From: Glacieibacterium sp038211965
GTDB lineage: Bacteria; Pseudomonadota; Alphaproteobacteria; Sphingomonadales; Sphingomonadaceae
Assembly (NCBI GenBank): GCA_038211965.1
Contig: JBBQVB010000014.1
Span: forward strand, 1 to 33,071
Direction: 5' to 3'
Length of the DNA stretch: 33,071 bases
Shown: one piece after another, positions 7,898 to 15,161 of the stretch
How the letters are laid out: each line of letters starts with the position of its first letter
Numbering within the stretch: the first letter of the stretch is position 1
Program-made: the position numbers and the translations under genes
The notes under the pieces: generated by a model
What the model saw: only the letters and a program-made list of their open reading frames with translations
Database searches by the model: none
Told to the model about the DNA's origin: nothing

Positions 7898-8431
7898 ATG
7901 AGCCGCATCGGAAAGAAGCCGGTCCCGGTACCGGCAGGCGTCACCGCTAGCATGGACGGCGGCACGCTTAGCGTGAAGGGTCCCAAGGGGATGCTCGCGA
8001 TGGCGATGGTCGACGATATCGACTATGCGCTCGGCGACGATGGCATCACCGTCAAGCCGGCGAACGAGACCAAGCGTGCGCGCGCCTTCTGGGGCATGCA
8101 GCGGACGTTGGTATCGAACCTCGTCGTCGGCGTCTCGGACGGCTTCACCAAGGTGCTCGAGATCACCGGCGTCGGCTACCGTGCGTCGGTGCAGGGCAGG
8201 AACCTGAAGCTGCAGCTCGGCTATAGCCACGACGTCGACTATCCGATCCCCGAAGGTATCACGATCAAGACGCCCGACCAGACGACGGTCGAGATTTCGG
8301 GGTCGGACCGCCAGGTCGTCGGCCAGGTTGCTGCCGAAATCCGGCGTTGGCGCAAGCCCGAACCCTACAAGGGCAAGGGTATCAAGTATCGCGGCGAGTT
8401 CATCTTCCGCAAGGAAGGGAAGAAGAAGTAA
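7898..8431 (+). CDS. rplF: 50S ribosomal protein L6
   Basis: L6 sits at the base of the L7/L12 stalk near the factor-binding site. The ATG at 7898 gives 177 residues, the standard size: MSRIGKKPVPVPAGVTASMD, the KGPKGML repeat-1 motif, ITGVGYRASVQG, and near the C-terminus the EPYKGKGIKYRGEF signature. An in-frame upstream opening from 7637 lies within rpsH and is rejected. Confidence 0.99.
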   Translation: MSRIGKKPVPVPAGVTASMDGGTLSVKGPKGMLAMAMVDDIDYALGDDGITVKPANETKRARAFWGMQRTLVSNLVVGVSDGFTKVLEITGVGYRASVQGRNLKLQLGYSHDVDYPIPEGITIKTPDQTTVEISGSDRQVVGQVAAEIRRWRKPEPYKGKGIKYRGEFIFRKEGKKK

Positions 8432-8787
8432 TGGGCAAGAACCTCTCCCTGTTCGAACAGCGGCGCCGTCGCGTCCGCACCTCGATCCGTGCCAAGGCCG
8501 GCGCGCGTCCGCGGCTGTCGATTCACCGCTCGTCGCAGCACATCTATGCACAGGTCATCGACGATGCGCAGGGCGTAACGCTGTGTGCCGCATCGACGCT
8601 CGACAAGGACGTTCGCGACACGACCGGCGCGACGTGCGCGTCGGCGAACTCGGTCGGCCAGCGGCTGGCGGAGCGCGCCAAGGCGGCGGGCGTCACGGCG
8701 GTGGTCTTCGATCGCGGCGGTTTCCTGTTTCACGGCCGCGTCAAGGCGCTCGCCGAGGGAGCCCGCGAAGGCGGGCTGGAGTTTTAA
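8431..8787 (+). CDS. rplR: 50S ribosomal protein L18
   Basis: L18 binds 5S rRNA with L5. The ATG at 8431 overlaps the rplF stop (TAATG) and gives 118 residues starting MGKNLSLFEQRRRRVRTSIR. The RPRLSIHRSSQHIYAQVIDD strand and the C-terminal FDRGGFLFHGRVKALAEGAR motif are characteristic. Confidence 0.98.
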   Translation: MGKNLSLFEQRRRRVRTSIRAKAGARPRLSIHRSSQHIYAQVIDDAQGVTLCAASTLDKDVRDTTGATCASANSVGQRLAERAKAAGVTAVVFDRGGFLFHGRVKALAEGAREGGLEF

Positions 8788-8790
8788 GAC

Positions 8791-9492
8791 ATGGCAGCTG
8801 AAACAGCAGGCGCAGGCCCCAATGCGGGCGGACGCGGACGCGGCGGCCCCGGTGGCGGCGCAGGCGGCCCCGGCGGCGGGCGCGGACGTGGTGGCGGCGA
8901 TCGTGATCGGCGTGGCGGCGGGCGCGACAACAACCGCGGCGGCTCGTCGGACGGCGGCGAGGAGCTCGTCGAGAAGCTCGTCCATATCAACCGCGTCTCG
9001 AAGACGGTGAAGGGCGGCAAGCGCTTCGGCTTTGCGGCACTCGTCGTCGTCGGCGATGCCAAGGGCCGCGTCGGCTTCGGCCATGGCAAGGCACGTGAAG
9101 TCCCCGAGGCGATCTCGAAGGCAACTGCGGCCGCCAAGAAGGCGATGATCCGCGTGCCGCTGCGCGACGGCCGCACGCTGCATCACGACGGCTACGGCCA
9201 TTTCGGTGCGGGCAAGGTCTATGTGCGCTCGGCGGCGCAGGGCACCGGCATCATCGCCGGCGGCCCGATGCGTGCCGTGTTCGAATCGCTCGGCGTGTCG
9301 GATGTCGTGACCAAGTCGGTCGGTACCAACAACCCGTACAACATGATCCGTGCGACCTTCGCGGCGCTCGGCGAGCAGACCTCGCCGAAGTCGGTGGCGC
9401 AGCGGCGCGGCAAGAAGATCGCCGACCTGATGGCGCGACGCAGCGACCACAGTGCGCGGACGGTCGAAGCCGACGCCGAAGCGGTCGCCTGA
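8791..9492 (+). CDS. rpsE: 30S ribosomal protein S5 with RGG-rich N-terminal extension
   Basis: S5 is a fidelity protein near the mRNA entrance. The conserved body starts around residue 57 (EELVEKLVHINRVSKTVKGG) and contains GHGKAREVPEAI, GAGKVYVRSA and the C-terminal MIRATFAAL region. Residues 1-56 form an extra, disordered-looking tract made almost entirely of Gly, Arg and a few Asp/Asn (GGRGRGGPGG, GGGRGRGGGDRD). The product is therefore 233 residues, against ~165-190 in most bacteria. Arg/Gly-rich S5 extensions are, to my knowledge, common in sphingomonads; function unknown. It starts 3 bases after rplR. Confidence 0.97.
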   Translation: MAAETAGAGPNAGGRGRGGPGGGAGGPGGGRGRGGGDRDRRGGGRDNNRGGSSDGGEELVEKLVHINRVSKTVKGGKRFGFAALVVVGDAKGRVGFGHGKAREVPEAISKATAAAKKAMIRVPLRDGRTLHHDGYGHFGAGKVYVRSAAQGTGIIAGGPMRAVFESLGVSDVVTKSVGTNNPYNMIRATFAALGEQTSPKSVAQRRGKKIADLMARRSDHSARTVEADAEAVA

Positions 9493-9503
9493 GGAGTTTC
9501 GAC

Positions 9504-9683
9504 ATGGCTACCGTCACGATCACCCAGACCGGCTCGCACATCCGCCGCCGCCCCGACCAGCAGGCGACGCTGGTCGGCCTCGGCCTCAACAAGATGCACC
9601 GCACGCGCACGCTCGAGGATACCCCCTCGGTGCGCGGCATGATCCGCAAGGTCGCGCATCTGCTGACGGTCGAGGGCGAGTAA
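9504..9683 (+). CDS. rpmD: 50S ribosomal protein L30
   Basis: L30 is a small 50S protein. The 59-residue ORF starts at ATG 9504, preceded by GAGGAG at a good distance in the 11-base gap after rpsE. The sequence MATVTITQTGSHIRRRPDQQ, then the LVGLGLNKMHRTRTLEDTPS motif and the ending VAHLLTVEGE, match the family and its length. Confidence 0.97.
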   Translation: MATVTITQTGSHIRRRPDQQATLVGLGLNKMHRTRTLEDTPSVRGMIRKVAHLLTVEGE

Positions 9684-9690
9684 GCCATCG

Positions 9691-9712
9691 GCGCTGCGCG
9701 TTCGCGCGGCGC
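9691..9712 (+). other. Intercistronic hairpin between rpmD and rplO
   Basis: Positions 9691-9699 pair with 9704-9712, giving 9 bp including one G-U and a GTTC loop. No T-run follows, so it is not an intrinsic terminator. It may protect or mark a processing site in the long operon mRNA. Role unknown. Confidence 0.45.
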
Positions 9713-9752
9713 TCCATCAACCGCGCGACCCCAGCGAAAGCGAGTGCACGAC

Positions 9753-10364
9753 ATGAAACTGAACGACCTTCGAGATAATCCCGGCGCGCGCAAGTCGCGC
9801 GTGCGGGTTGGCCGCGGCATCGGGTCGGGCGTCGGCAAGACCGCCGGGCGCGGCCAGAAGGGCCAGAAGAGCCGTTCGGGCGTCAGCATCGCCGGCTTCG
9901 AGGGTGGCCAGATGCCGCTCCACATGCGGTTGCCGAAGCGCGGCTTCAACAACGTCTTCCGCAAGGAATACGCGACGATCAACCTCGGCGCGCTGCAGAT
10001 CGCGGTCGATGCGGGCAAGATCGACGGCAACACCGTCCTCGACGGCGCGGCGCTGGTGGCGGCGGGTGTCCTCGGCCACGCCCGCGAAGGTGTCCGCCTG
10101 CTTGGCAAGGGTGTGCTGACGACCCCGCTCAAGCTCAAGCTCGACGGCGCCAGCGCGGGGGCCAAGGCGGCGCTCGAGGCAATCGGCGGCAGCATCGAGT
10201 TGCCCGTCGCGAAGCCCGAGCCGCTCGACCGCGATGCGCAGAAGGTCGCGCGTGCTTCGGCCCGCGATGCCAAGGCTAAGGGCGAGCGCAAGCCGCTCGC
10301 TGGTCCCAAGGCGATCGCTGCGGAACGCGCCGCGCGCGGCCGGACAGGCCGTCCCAAGGCGTAA
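9753..10364 (+). CDS. rplO: 50S ribosomal protein L15 with long basic tail
   Basis: L15 is a central 50S assembly protein. The ATG at 9753 gives the family N-terminus MKLNDLRDNPGARKSRVRVG; a GTG three codons upstream (9744) is possible but less likely. The core shows GRGIGSGVGKTAGRGQKGQK and GGQMPLHMRLPKRGFNN. The family core ends near residue ~150 (AIGGSIEL). Residues ~151-203 are an added Lys/Arg/Ala-rich tail (RDAQKVARASARDAKAKGER), making 203 residues against ~145-170 normally. A terminator-like hairpin follows immediately. Confidence 0.97.
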   Translation: MKLNDLRDNPGARKSRVRVGRGIGSGVGKTAGRGQKGQKSRSGVSIAGFEGGQMPLHMRLPKRGFNNVFRKEYATINLGALQIAVDAGKIDGNTVLDGAALVAAGVLGHAREGVRLLGKGVLTTPLKLKLDGASAGAKAALEAIGGSIELPVAKPEPLDRDAQKVARASARDAKAKGERKPLAGPKAIAAERAARGRTGRPKA

Positions 10365-10370
10365 GACTTC

Positions 10371-10398
10371 CGGCCCGCGCACCCGCGCGGGCCGTTTT
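10371..10398 (+). terminator. Terminator-like hairpin between rplO and secY
   Basis: A perfect 10-bp stem (10371-10380 with 10385-10394) with an ACCC loop is followed by TTTT (10395-10398). It starts 6 bases after the rplO stop. The stem is very stable but the T-run is short, so it probably terminates only partly; secY lies 92 bases further on. Confidence 0.7.
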
Positions 10399-10489
10399 GC
10401 GTCGCGGCCATGGCGCGGGGCGATGCCTGCCCCTATCTAGGTGGCTTGGGCCGCCCTCCAGCGGCCGACCGGGTGGAAGAGCGAACAAC

Positions 10490-11845
10490 ATGGCGTCGAA
10501 CGCGCAACAAATGGCCGCCGCGCAGCTCAGCTTCGCGAACTTCTCCAAGGCGACCGAGCTCAAGAAGCGTCTGTGGTTCACCCTCGGCGCGCTGATTGTC
10601 TTCCGACTGGTGTCGTTCGTGCCGCTGCCCGGCGTCGATCCTACCGCGCTCAAGTCGCTCTTCGACACCACCAAGGGCGGCGCGCTCGACTATTTCAACA
10701 TGTTCTCGGGCGGCGCGCTGTCGCGCATGTCGCTGATTGCATTGGGCGTGACGCCGTACATCACGGCCTCGATCATCATCCAGTTGATGACCAGCCTCGT
10801 CCCCAGTCTCGCGACGCTCAAGAAGGACGGCGAGGCGGGGCGCAAGCGCCTCAACCAGTATACGCGCTACGGCACCGTGCTGCTCACCGCGATCCAGGGC
10901 TACGGCATCGCCGTCGGGCTCGAGACTTGGGGTGGCTCGGGGGCGAGTGCGGTTCTCGATCCGGGCTGGTTCTTCCGCATCACCACCGTGATCACGCTGA
11001 TCGGCGGGACGATGTTCCTGATGTGGCTCGGCGAGCAGATCACCAGCCGCGGCATCGGCAACGGCATCAGCTTGATCATCATGGCGGGTATCGTGTCGCG
11101 CCTGCCCGTCAGCATCGGGCAGTTGTTCGAACAGGCGCGTACCGGCGCGATCAATGGCGGCTTCCTCGTGCTGATCGCGGTCATTGCGCTCGCGACGATC
11201 GCCTTCATCTGCCTGATGGAGCGCGCTCAGCGCCGCATCCTGATCCAGTATCCCAAGCGCCAGGTCGGGTCGAAGATGTTCCAGGGCGACAGCTCGCACC
11301 TGCCGCTCAAGATCAACACCAGCGGCGTCATCCCGCCGATTTTCGCATCGTCGCTGCTGCTGATGCCGCTGACCGTCGCGCAGTTTGCTGGACGGGGCGG
11401 TAACGGCCCCGATTGGCTGCTGACCGTCACGGCGGCACTCCAGCACGGCCAGCCGCTCTACATGGCGCTGTATGCGGCTGGGATCATCTTCTTCAGCTTC
11501 TTCTACACCGCCGTCGTTTTCAACCCGGAGGAAACCGCCGACAATCTCAAGAAATACGGCGGTTTCGTTCCCGGCATTCGGCCCGGCGTGCGGACGGCGG
11601 AATATCTCGATTATGTGCTGACACGCATCACGGTGATCGGCGCCGCCTACCTGACGGTGATCTGCCTTCTGCCCGAGTTCCTGACGGCGCAGATGGGCCT
11701 CGGCACGCTGGCGATCGGCGGCACGAGCTTGCTAATCGTCGTCAATGTGACGATGGATACGGTGGCGCAGATTCAATCGCATCTGCTCGCGCATCAATAT
11801 GAGGGGCTCATCAAGAAGTCCAAGCTCAGGGGAAATCGCCGTTGA
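10490..11845 (+). CDS. secY: Protein translocase subunit SecY
   Basis: SecY is the inner-membrane channel through which the Sec pathway moves proteins. The ATG at 10490 gives 451 residues: a short cytosolic N-terminus, KATELKKRLWFTLGALIVFR leading into TM1, plug-region sequence GGALSRMSLIALGVTPYITA, and about ten hydrophobic segments in total. The cytosolic loop RRILIQYPKRQVG and the FNPEETADNLKKYGGFVPGI motif are diagnostic. Openings upstream of 10490 lack family similarity and run through the terminator. Its stop overlaps adk by four bases (TTGA). Confidence 0.98.
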   Translation: MASNAQQMAAAQLSFANFSKATELKKRLWFTLGALIVFRLVSFVPLPGVDPTALKSLFDTTKGGALDYFNMFSGGALSRMSLIALGVTPYITASIIIQLMTSLVPSLATLKKDGEAGRKRLNQYTRYGTVLLTAIQGYGIAVGLETWGGSGASAVLDPGWFFRITTVITLIGGTMFLMWLGEQITSRGIGNGISLIIMAGIVSRLPVSIGQLFEQARTGAINGGFLVLIAVIALATIAFICLMERAQRRILIQYPKRQVGSKMFQGDSSHLPLKINTSGVIPPIFASSLLLMPLTVAQFAGRGGNGPDWLLTVTAALQHGQPLYMALYAAGIIFFSFFYTAVVFNPEETADNLKKYGGFVPGIRPGVRTAEYLDYVLTRITVIGAAYLTVICLLPEFLTAQMGLGTLAIGGTSLLIVVNVTMDTVAQIQSHLLAHQYEGLIKKSKLRGNRR

Positions 11846-12522
11846 TCATCCTTGTCCTGCTCGGGCCTCCGGGCGCGGGCAAAGGCACGCAGGCGGTCCG
11901 CCTGACCGCCGAACGCGGCCTTGTCCAGTTGTCGACCGGCGACATGCTGCGTGCGGCGATCGCCAGTGGTTCGGAGATGGGCCGCCGCGCCAAGGCAGTG
12001 ATGGACGCGGGGGAGCTGGTCAGCGACGAGATCGTCAACGGCCTGATCGCCGAGCGGCTCGATGTACCCGCCGGCCATCCCGGCTTCATCCTCGATGGCT
12101 ACCCGCGCACGCAGGCGCAGGCCGAAGCGCTCGACGCGATGCTTGCGGCGAAGGGGCTGCACCTCGATCATGTCGTCGAACTCGAGGTCGACGAGGATGC
12201 GCTGGTCGACCGTATCACCGGGCGCTTCACCTGCGCCAGGTGCGGCGCGCTATACCATGATCGCACCAAGCTGCCTGCCGTTGCAGGAAGCTGCGACGTC
12301 TGCGGCAGCCACGACTTCAAGCGCCGCCCCGACGACACTGCCGAGACGGTGCGGACGCGCATGGCCGAGTATCGCGCCAAGACTGCGCCGATCCTGCCAT
12401 ACTATGAAGCCAAGGGCCTGGTAGCCCGTGTCGACGGCATGGCGAGCATGGCTGCGGTGGGCGCAGCGATCGACGCGGTGCTCGACGTCCCCGTCGTCGC
12501 CGAGGTCGGTCAAGGTCGCTGA
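11842..12522 (+). CDS. adk: Adenylate kinase with Cys4 (probable zinc) LID domain
   Basis: Adenylate kinase interconverts ATP + AMP and 2 ADP in the cytosol. Translation starts at TTG 11842, which overlaps the secY stop as TTGA, with AGGGGAAA upstream. The P-loop GPPGAGKG is at residues 8-15, the AMP-binding LSTGDMLRAAI follows, and FILDGYPRTQAQAEAL is conserved. The LID carries C131-x2-C134 and C151-x2-C154, the four-cysteine arrangement that binds structural zinc in many adenylate kinases; E. coli Adk has none of these Cys. At 226 residues it is the long type, with a few extra C-terminal residues. It is the last gene of this strand block; rpsM, rpsK, rpoA and rplQ do not follow. Confidence 0.97.
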   Translation: MIILVLLGPPGAGKGTQAVRLTAERGLVQLSTGDMLRAAIASGSEMGRRAKAVMDAGELVSDEIVNGLIAERLDVPAGHPGFILDGYPRTQAQAEALDAMLAAKGLHLDHVVELEVDEDALVDRITGRFTCARCGALYHDRTKLPAVAGSCDVCGSHDFKRRPDDTAETVRTRMAEYRAKTAPILPYYEAKGLVARVDGMASMAAVGAAIDAVLDVPVVAEVGQGR

Positions 12523-12533
12523 GTCGGTAACCG

Positions 12534-13058
12534 CTACCGGGCGCGCTCGATCGCTTCCACGATCATCCGCGCCGCACCTTCGGCATCGACCCACGCGCCG
12601 ACGCGGACCCACTTGCCCGCCTCCAAATCCTTGTAGTGCTGGAAGAAGTGCGCGATCTGGCGCGTAATCAGCGGCGGCAGGTCGCTATGGTTGCGGACAT
12701 CGGCATAGATCGGGTGGAGCGCATCGACGGGCACCGCAAGGATCTTCTCGTCGCCGCCGCCCTCGTCCTCCATGACCAGCGCGCCGATGGGGCGGACGCG
12801 CACCACCGCACCGGGAACGAGGCGCGTCTCGCCGACGATCAGCACGTCGATGGGATCACCGTCGGCAGACAGCGTATGCGGAATGAAGCCGTAATTGCCG
12901 GGATACGACATCGCGGTGTGGAGGAAGCGGTCGACGAACAGCGCGCCCGAATCCTTGTCCATCTCGTACTTGACCGGCTCGCCGCCCGCCGGGACCTCGA
13001 CGATGACGTTGACATCGTGCGGCGGGTTGCGGCCGATGGGGATGCGGGCGATGTCCAT
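12534..13058 (-). CDS. ppa: Inorganic pyrophosphatase (family I)
   Basis: This cytosolic enzyme hydrolyses PPi to two phosphates and pulls biosynthetic reactions forward. The 174-residue product starts MDIARIPIGRNPPHDVNVIV and contains KYEMDKDSGALFVDRFL, SYPGNYGFIPHTL and the metal-binding signature DGDPIDVLI, with IYADVRNHSDLP further on. Length and motifs fit hexameric bacterial Ppa. It is convergent with adk, only 11 bases between stops. It lies 9 bases after the DUF2218 gene on the same strand, so it might be read from that unit as well as from its own promoter. Confidence 0.97.
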   Translation of the reverse strand: MDIARIPIGRNPPHDVNVIVEVPAGGEPVKYEMDKDSGALFVDRFLHTAMSYPGNYGFIPHTLSADGDPIDVLIVGETRLVPGAVVRVRPIGALVMEDEGGGDEKILAVPVDALHPIYADVRNHSDLPPLITRQIAHFFQHYKDLEAGKWVRVGAWVDAEGAARMIVEAIERAR

Positions 13059-13067
13059 TAGCCCGCT

Positions 13068-13394
13068 CTAGCGCCGCGCGCGCCGCGCCGCCAGCCGGTT
13101 CAGACGGGCCGCCACTCGACGACCAGGGTCCTCGCGGAAGGCGAAGCGTTTGAGATGGTCGGCGACTGCCCCTTCCAACCGCGCGAGGCCGCTCGCGTCG
13201 CTGGCGTGAAGGGTCAGCGTCAACGCCGCAGGAGCAGCTGCGAAATGCGCCGCACCCGCGCCGAAATTGACCTTGCCCCGCGCCGCATCGAACTCGGTCT
13301 CGAAGCGGTGGCTCCAGTGCTTGCACAGCTGCTGGAGATAGCGCGAGGCGTGGGGAGTCGGCACCGTCGCCGTCGCGCTCGGGGCGCCGTGCAT
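13068..13394 (-). CDS. DUF2218-like protein
   Basis: The product is 108 residues. It has the feature I associate with DUF2218: an N-terminal ASRYLQQLCKHWSHRFETEF block that is rich in aromatic and His residues, followed by GKVNFGAGAAHF and a two-layer alpha/beta-looking segment ending LEGAVADHLKRFAFRE. No signal peptide or membrane segment is present and the biochemical function is unknown. The start chosen (13394) lies 4 bases after the padR stop; a longer frame from 13679 is an overlap with padR. It was seen with a PadR regulator here, so it is probably controlled by it. Confidence 0.8.
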   Translation of the reverse strand: MHGAPSATATVPTPHASRYLQQLCKHWSHRFETEFDAARGKVNFGAGAAHFAAAPAALTLTLHASDASGLARLEGAVADHLKRFAFREDPGRRVAARLNRLAARRARR

Positions 13395-13398
13395 CGGT

Positions 13399-13929
13399 TC
13401 AGCTCCGTTCGATGTCGAGCGCGGCCGCGTCGAGCACCGCCGCGATGCGCGTCGCCTGGGCGTCGTCGATGCCGCCGCGACCCAGGCGCAGCTTGAGTGC
13501 GAAGCGCAGGTTCGCCATGGCACGCAGGATGCGCGGGGTGAAGTCGCCGTCCCCGCCGGCCTCCGCCATGCGCGCCATGATCGCCTCGACGGTCGCAGCG
13601 TTGTCGGCGAGGTGCGCCGCACCCGCCTCGGTGATCGTATACTGGCGCTTGCTGCCTTCGGTGGTCTCCGAGCGCACATAGCCGAGCTCTTCGAGCATCG
13701 TCAGCGTGGGGTAGACGACGCCGGGCGACGGCGCATAGGCCCCGCCGAGGCGCGCCTCGATCTCGCGGATCAGTTCATAGCCGTGGCGTGGCGTCTCGGC
13801 GATCAGCGACAGGATGAGTAGGCGGAGGTCGCCGTGCTGGAACATCCGTCCGCGCCGCCCGTGGCGTCCGCCAAAGTGGTGACCGGGACCGTGACCGTGC
13901 TGGCCGCGGTGAAGGTGGTGAAAAAACAT
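13399..13929 (-). CDS. PadR-family transcriptional regulator
   Basis: The conserved winged-helix domain is clear: HGDLRLLILSLIAETPRHGY, then ELIREIEARLGGAYAPSPG, VVYPTLTMLEELGYV and the wing KRQYTITEAGAAHL. A C-terminal helical region follows (AAVLDAAALDIERS), as in dimerising PadR proteins. The N-terminal ~28 residues are rich in His, Gly and Arg (HLHRGQHGHGPGHHFGGRHG), which could bind metal but may simply be disordered. I chose the ATG at 13929 because GGAG lies 9 bases upstream; the ATG at 13944 has no ribosome binding site and abuts the operator-like repeat. Product 176 residues. Confidence 0.9.
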   Translation of the reverse strand: MFFHHLHRGQHGHGPGHHFGGRHGRRGRMFQHGDLRLLILSLIAETPRHGYELIREIEARLGGAYAPSPGVVYPTLTMLEELGYVRSETTEGSKRQYTITEAGAAHLADNAATVEAIMARMAEAGGDGDFTPRILRAMANLRFALKLRLGRGGIDDAQATRIAAVLDAAALDIERS

Positions 13930-13948
13930 GTATCGTAACTCCATTTCG

Positions 13949-13971
13949 ATATGTCGATTTTCACGATATAT
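13949..13971 (-). promoter_or_regulatory. Probable PadR operator
   Basis: On the minus strand the sequence reads ATATATCG-N7-CGACATAT, an 8-bp inverted repeat with one mismatch. It lies about 20 bases upstream of the preferred padR start and overlaps a candidate -10 element. AT-rich dyads of this sort in front of padR genes are typical autoregulatory sites. Binding is inferred. Confidence 0.6.
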
Positions 13972-13992
13972 CTAAACTGGAGCGTGATTCAA
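13965..13992 (-). promoter_or_regulatory. Candidate padR promoter
   Basis: On the minus strand, TTGAAT (13987-13992) and TATATC (13965-13970) are separated by 16 bases, a reasonable -35/-10 pair in an otherwise GC-rich region. The -10 lies in one arm of the operator-like repeat. Confidence 0.45.
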
Positions 13993-14023
13993 GTGTGGAG
14001 CAAAATTTCCTTACGAACCCCGT

Positions 14024-14377
14024 TCAGCGTGGGCGAGGCGGCGCGCCGGGATTGGGGATCGCGGTGAACTTGCCGAGTGGACAGGCCCCATAGGTGAAGT
14101 TGCTGACCCGCTCGAAAACCGTGACCGGATCGCCCGAACAGAGCTGGGCGCTCGGCGCGGCGACGCGCAACGACTTCTCGGGGTCCATGCCGGGGCAGCC
14201 GCTCAGGATGTCGTTGCGGTACCACCTGCTACCTTCGCGGAACAAGATGGTATGATCATCGACGATCCGCTGGTTTTGAATGCGCGAGGCCTGCAGGCAA
14301 TCCTTGACCGCCCCGTCTGGGACCGCAGCGGCGGCAGGCATCGCGGCGGCGAGGACGAGCAGGGGCAACAGTCGCAT
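14024..14377 (-). CDS. Small secreted protein, DUF6491-like
   Basis: The product has 117 residues. It starts MRLLPLLVLAAAMPAAAAVP, a clear Sec signal peptide with an AAA-type cleavage region around residues 17-19, and GGAG lies 7 bases upstream of the ATG. The mature part has three conserved-looking Cys (KDCLQASRI, LSGCPGMD, YGACPLGKF) plus one at SAQLCSGDP, and the pattern IVDDHTILFREGSRWYRNDI. This resembles the DUF6491 proteins of sphingomonads, a periplasmic family of unknown function; that assignment is from memory. It lies 52 bases downstream of gloB on the same strand. A longer in-frame opening from 14599 is inside gloB and rejected. Confidence 0.75.
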   Translation of the reverse strand: MRLLPLLVLAAAMPAAAAVPDGAVKDCLQASRIQNQRIVDDHTILFREGSRWYRNDILSGCPGMDPEKSLRVAAPSAQLCSGDPVTVFERVSNFTYGACPLGKFTAIPNPGAPPRPR

Positions 14378-14429
14378 CTTCGGTCTCCGTTTCGACGCTG
14401 AGCGTGCGCTGCGCCGCCTGAACCGTCGA

Positions 14430-15161
14430 TTACGCGCGAAACGCGTCCTTGGCCGCACGCCGCGCCGCGAATTCGGCAACCGTGGCGGCGCGCACGAACG
14501 GATTGGTGGCGCGTTCGAGACCGATCGTTGACGGGACGGTCGGCTGTCCTGCGGCGCGCGCCGCGTCGATCTCGATCGCCCGCGCCGCCAGAGCCGCATT
14601 CGCAGGCTCGACGGTCACCGCGAAACGCGCATTCGCCTGCGTGTACTCATGCGCGCAATAGACCATCGTATCATCGGGCAGCGCCATCAGCCGCGCGAGT
14701 GATGCATGCATCTGCGCGGGCGTCCCCTCGAATAGCCGCCCGCAGCCGAGCGCGAACAGCGTGTCGCCGCAGAACAGGACGCCGTCGTCCGCGAACCAAT
14801 AGGCGTTGTGCCCCGCCGTATGCCCGCCGACGTCGAGGACCTGCGCGATGCTGCCGCCGAGTTCAACGCGATCGCCGTCGCCGACCGCGCGGTCGATGCC
14901 GGGGATGCGCGTTGCCTCACCGACGGGGCCGGTGATTCGACAGCCCGTCGCGGCCTTGATCGCCAGATTGCCGCCGACATGATCGGGGTGCCAGTGGGTG
15001 TTGAGGATGTCGGTGATCGTCCACCCCCGCGCCGCCGCCGCAGCAAGTACGGCCTCGCTGACGGCGGGATCGATGACCGCCGTCGCACCGCTCGCGGCAT
15101 CGTGCACGAGATAGACGTAATTGTCGCTCAGCACGGGGATTTGAACGACTTCGAGTGTCAC
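14430..15161 (-). CDS. gloB: Hydroxyacylglutathione hydrolase (glyoxalase II)
   Basis: GloB hydrolyses S-D-lactoylglutathione to D-lactate and glutathione. The 243-residue protein has the metallo-beta-lactamase metal site THWHPDHVGGN (H56, H58, D60, H61), a third ligand His in GHTAGH (H114), the bridging Asp in CGDTLFALGCGRLFEGT (D133) and the C-terminal CAHEYTQANARFA with H171. Length fits bacterial GloB. The start is GTG at 15161, overlapping the stop of the upstream repeat-protein gene as GTGA, so it is translationally coupled to that gene and to the GloA-like gene before it. Confidence 0.95.
   Translation of the reverse strand: MTLEVVQIPVLSDNYVYLVHDAASGATAVIDPAVSEAVLAAAAARGWTITDILNTHWHPDHVGGNLAIKAATGCRITGPVGEATRIPGIDRAVGDGDRVELGGSIAQVLDVGGHTAGHNAYWFADDGVLFCGDTLFALGCGRLFEGTPAQMHASLARLMALPDDTMVYCAHEYTQANARFAVTVEPANAALAARAIEIDAARAAGQPTVPSTIGLERATNPFVRAATVAEFAARRAAKDAFRA

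Noticed and set aside
9744..9752. GTG start for rplO at 9744
   Set aside because: It adds three residues before the family N-terminus MKLNDLRDNP; ATG 9753 is the standard start.
10411..10439. Possible secY promoter TGGCGC-N17-TATCTA
   Set aside because: The -35 match is poor and such matches occur often by chance; not listed as a feature although a promoter somewhere here is likely.
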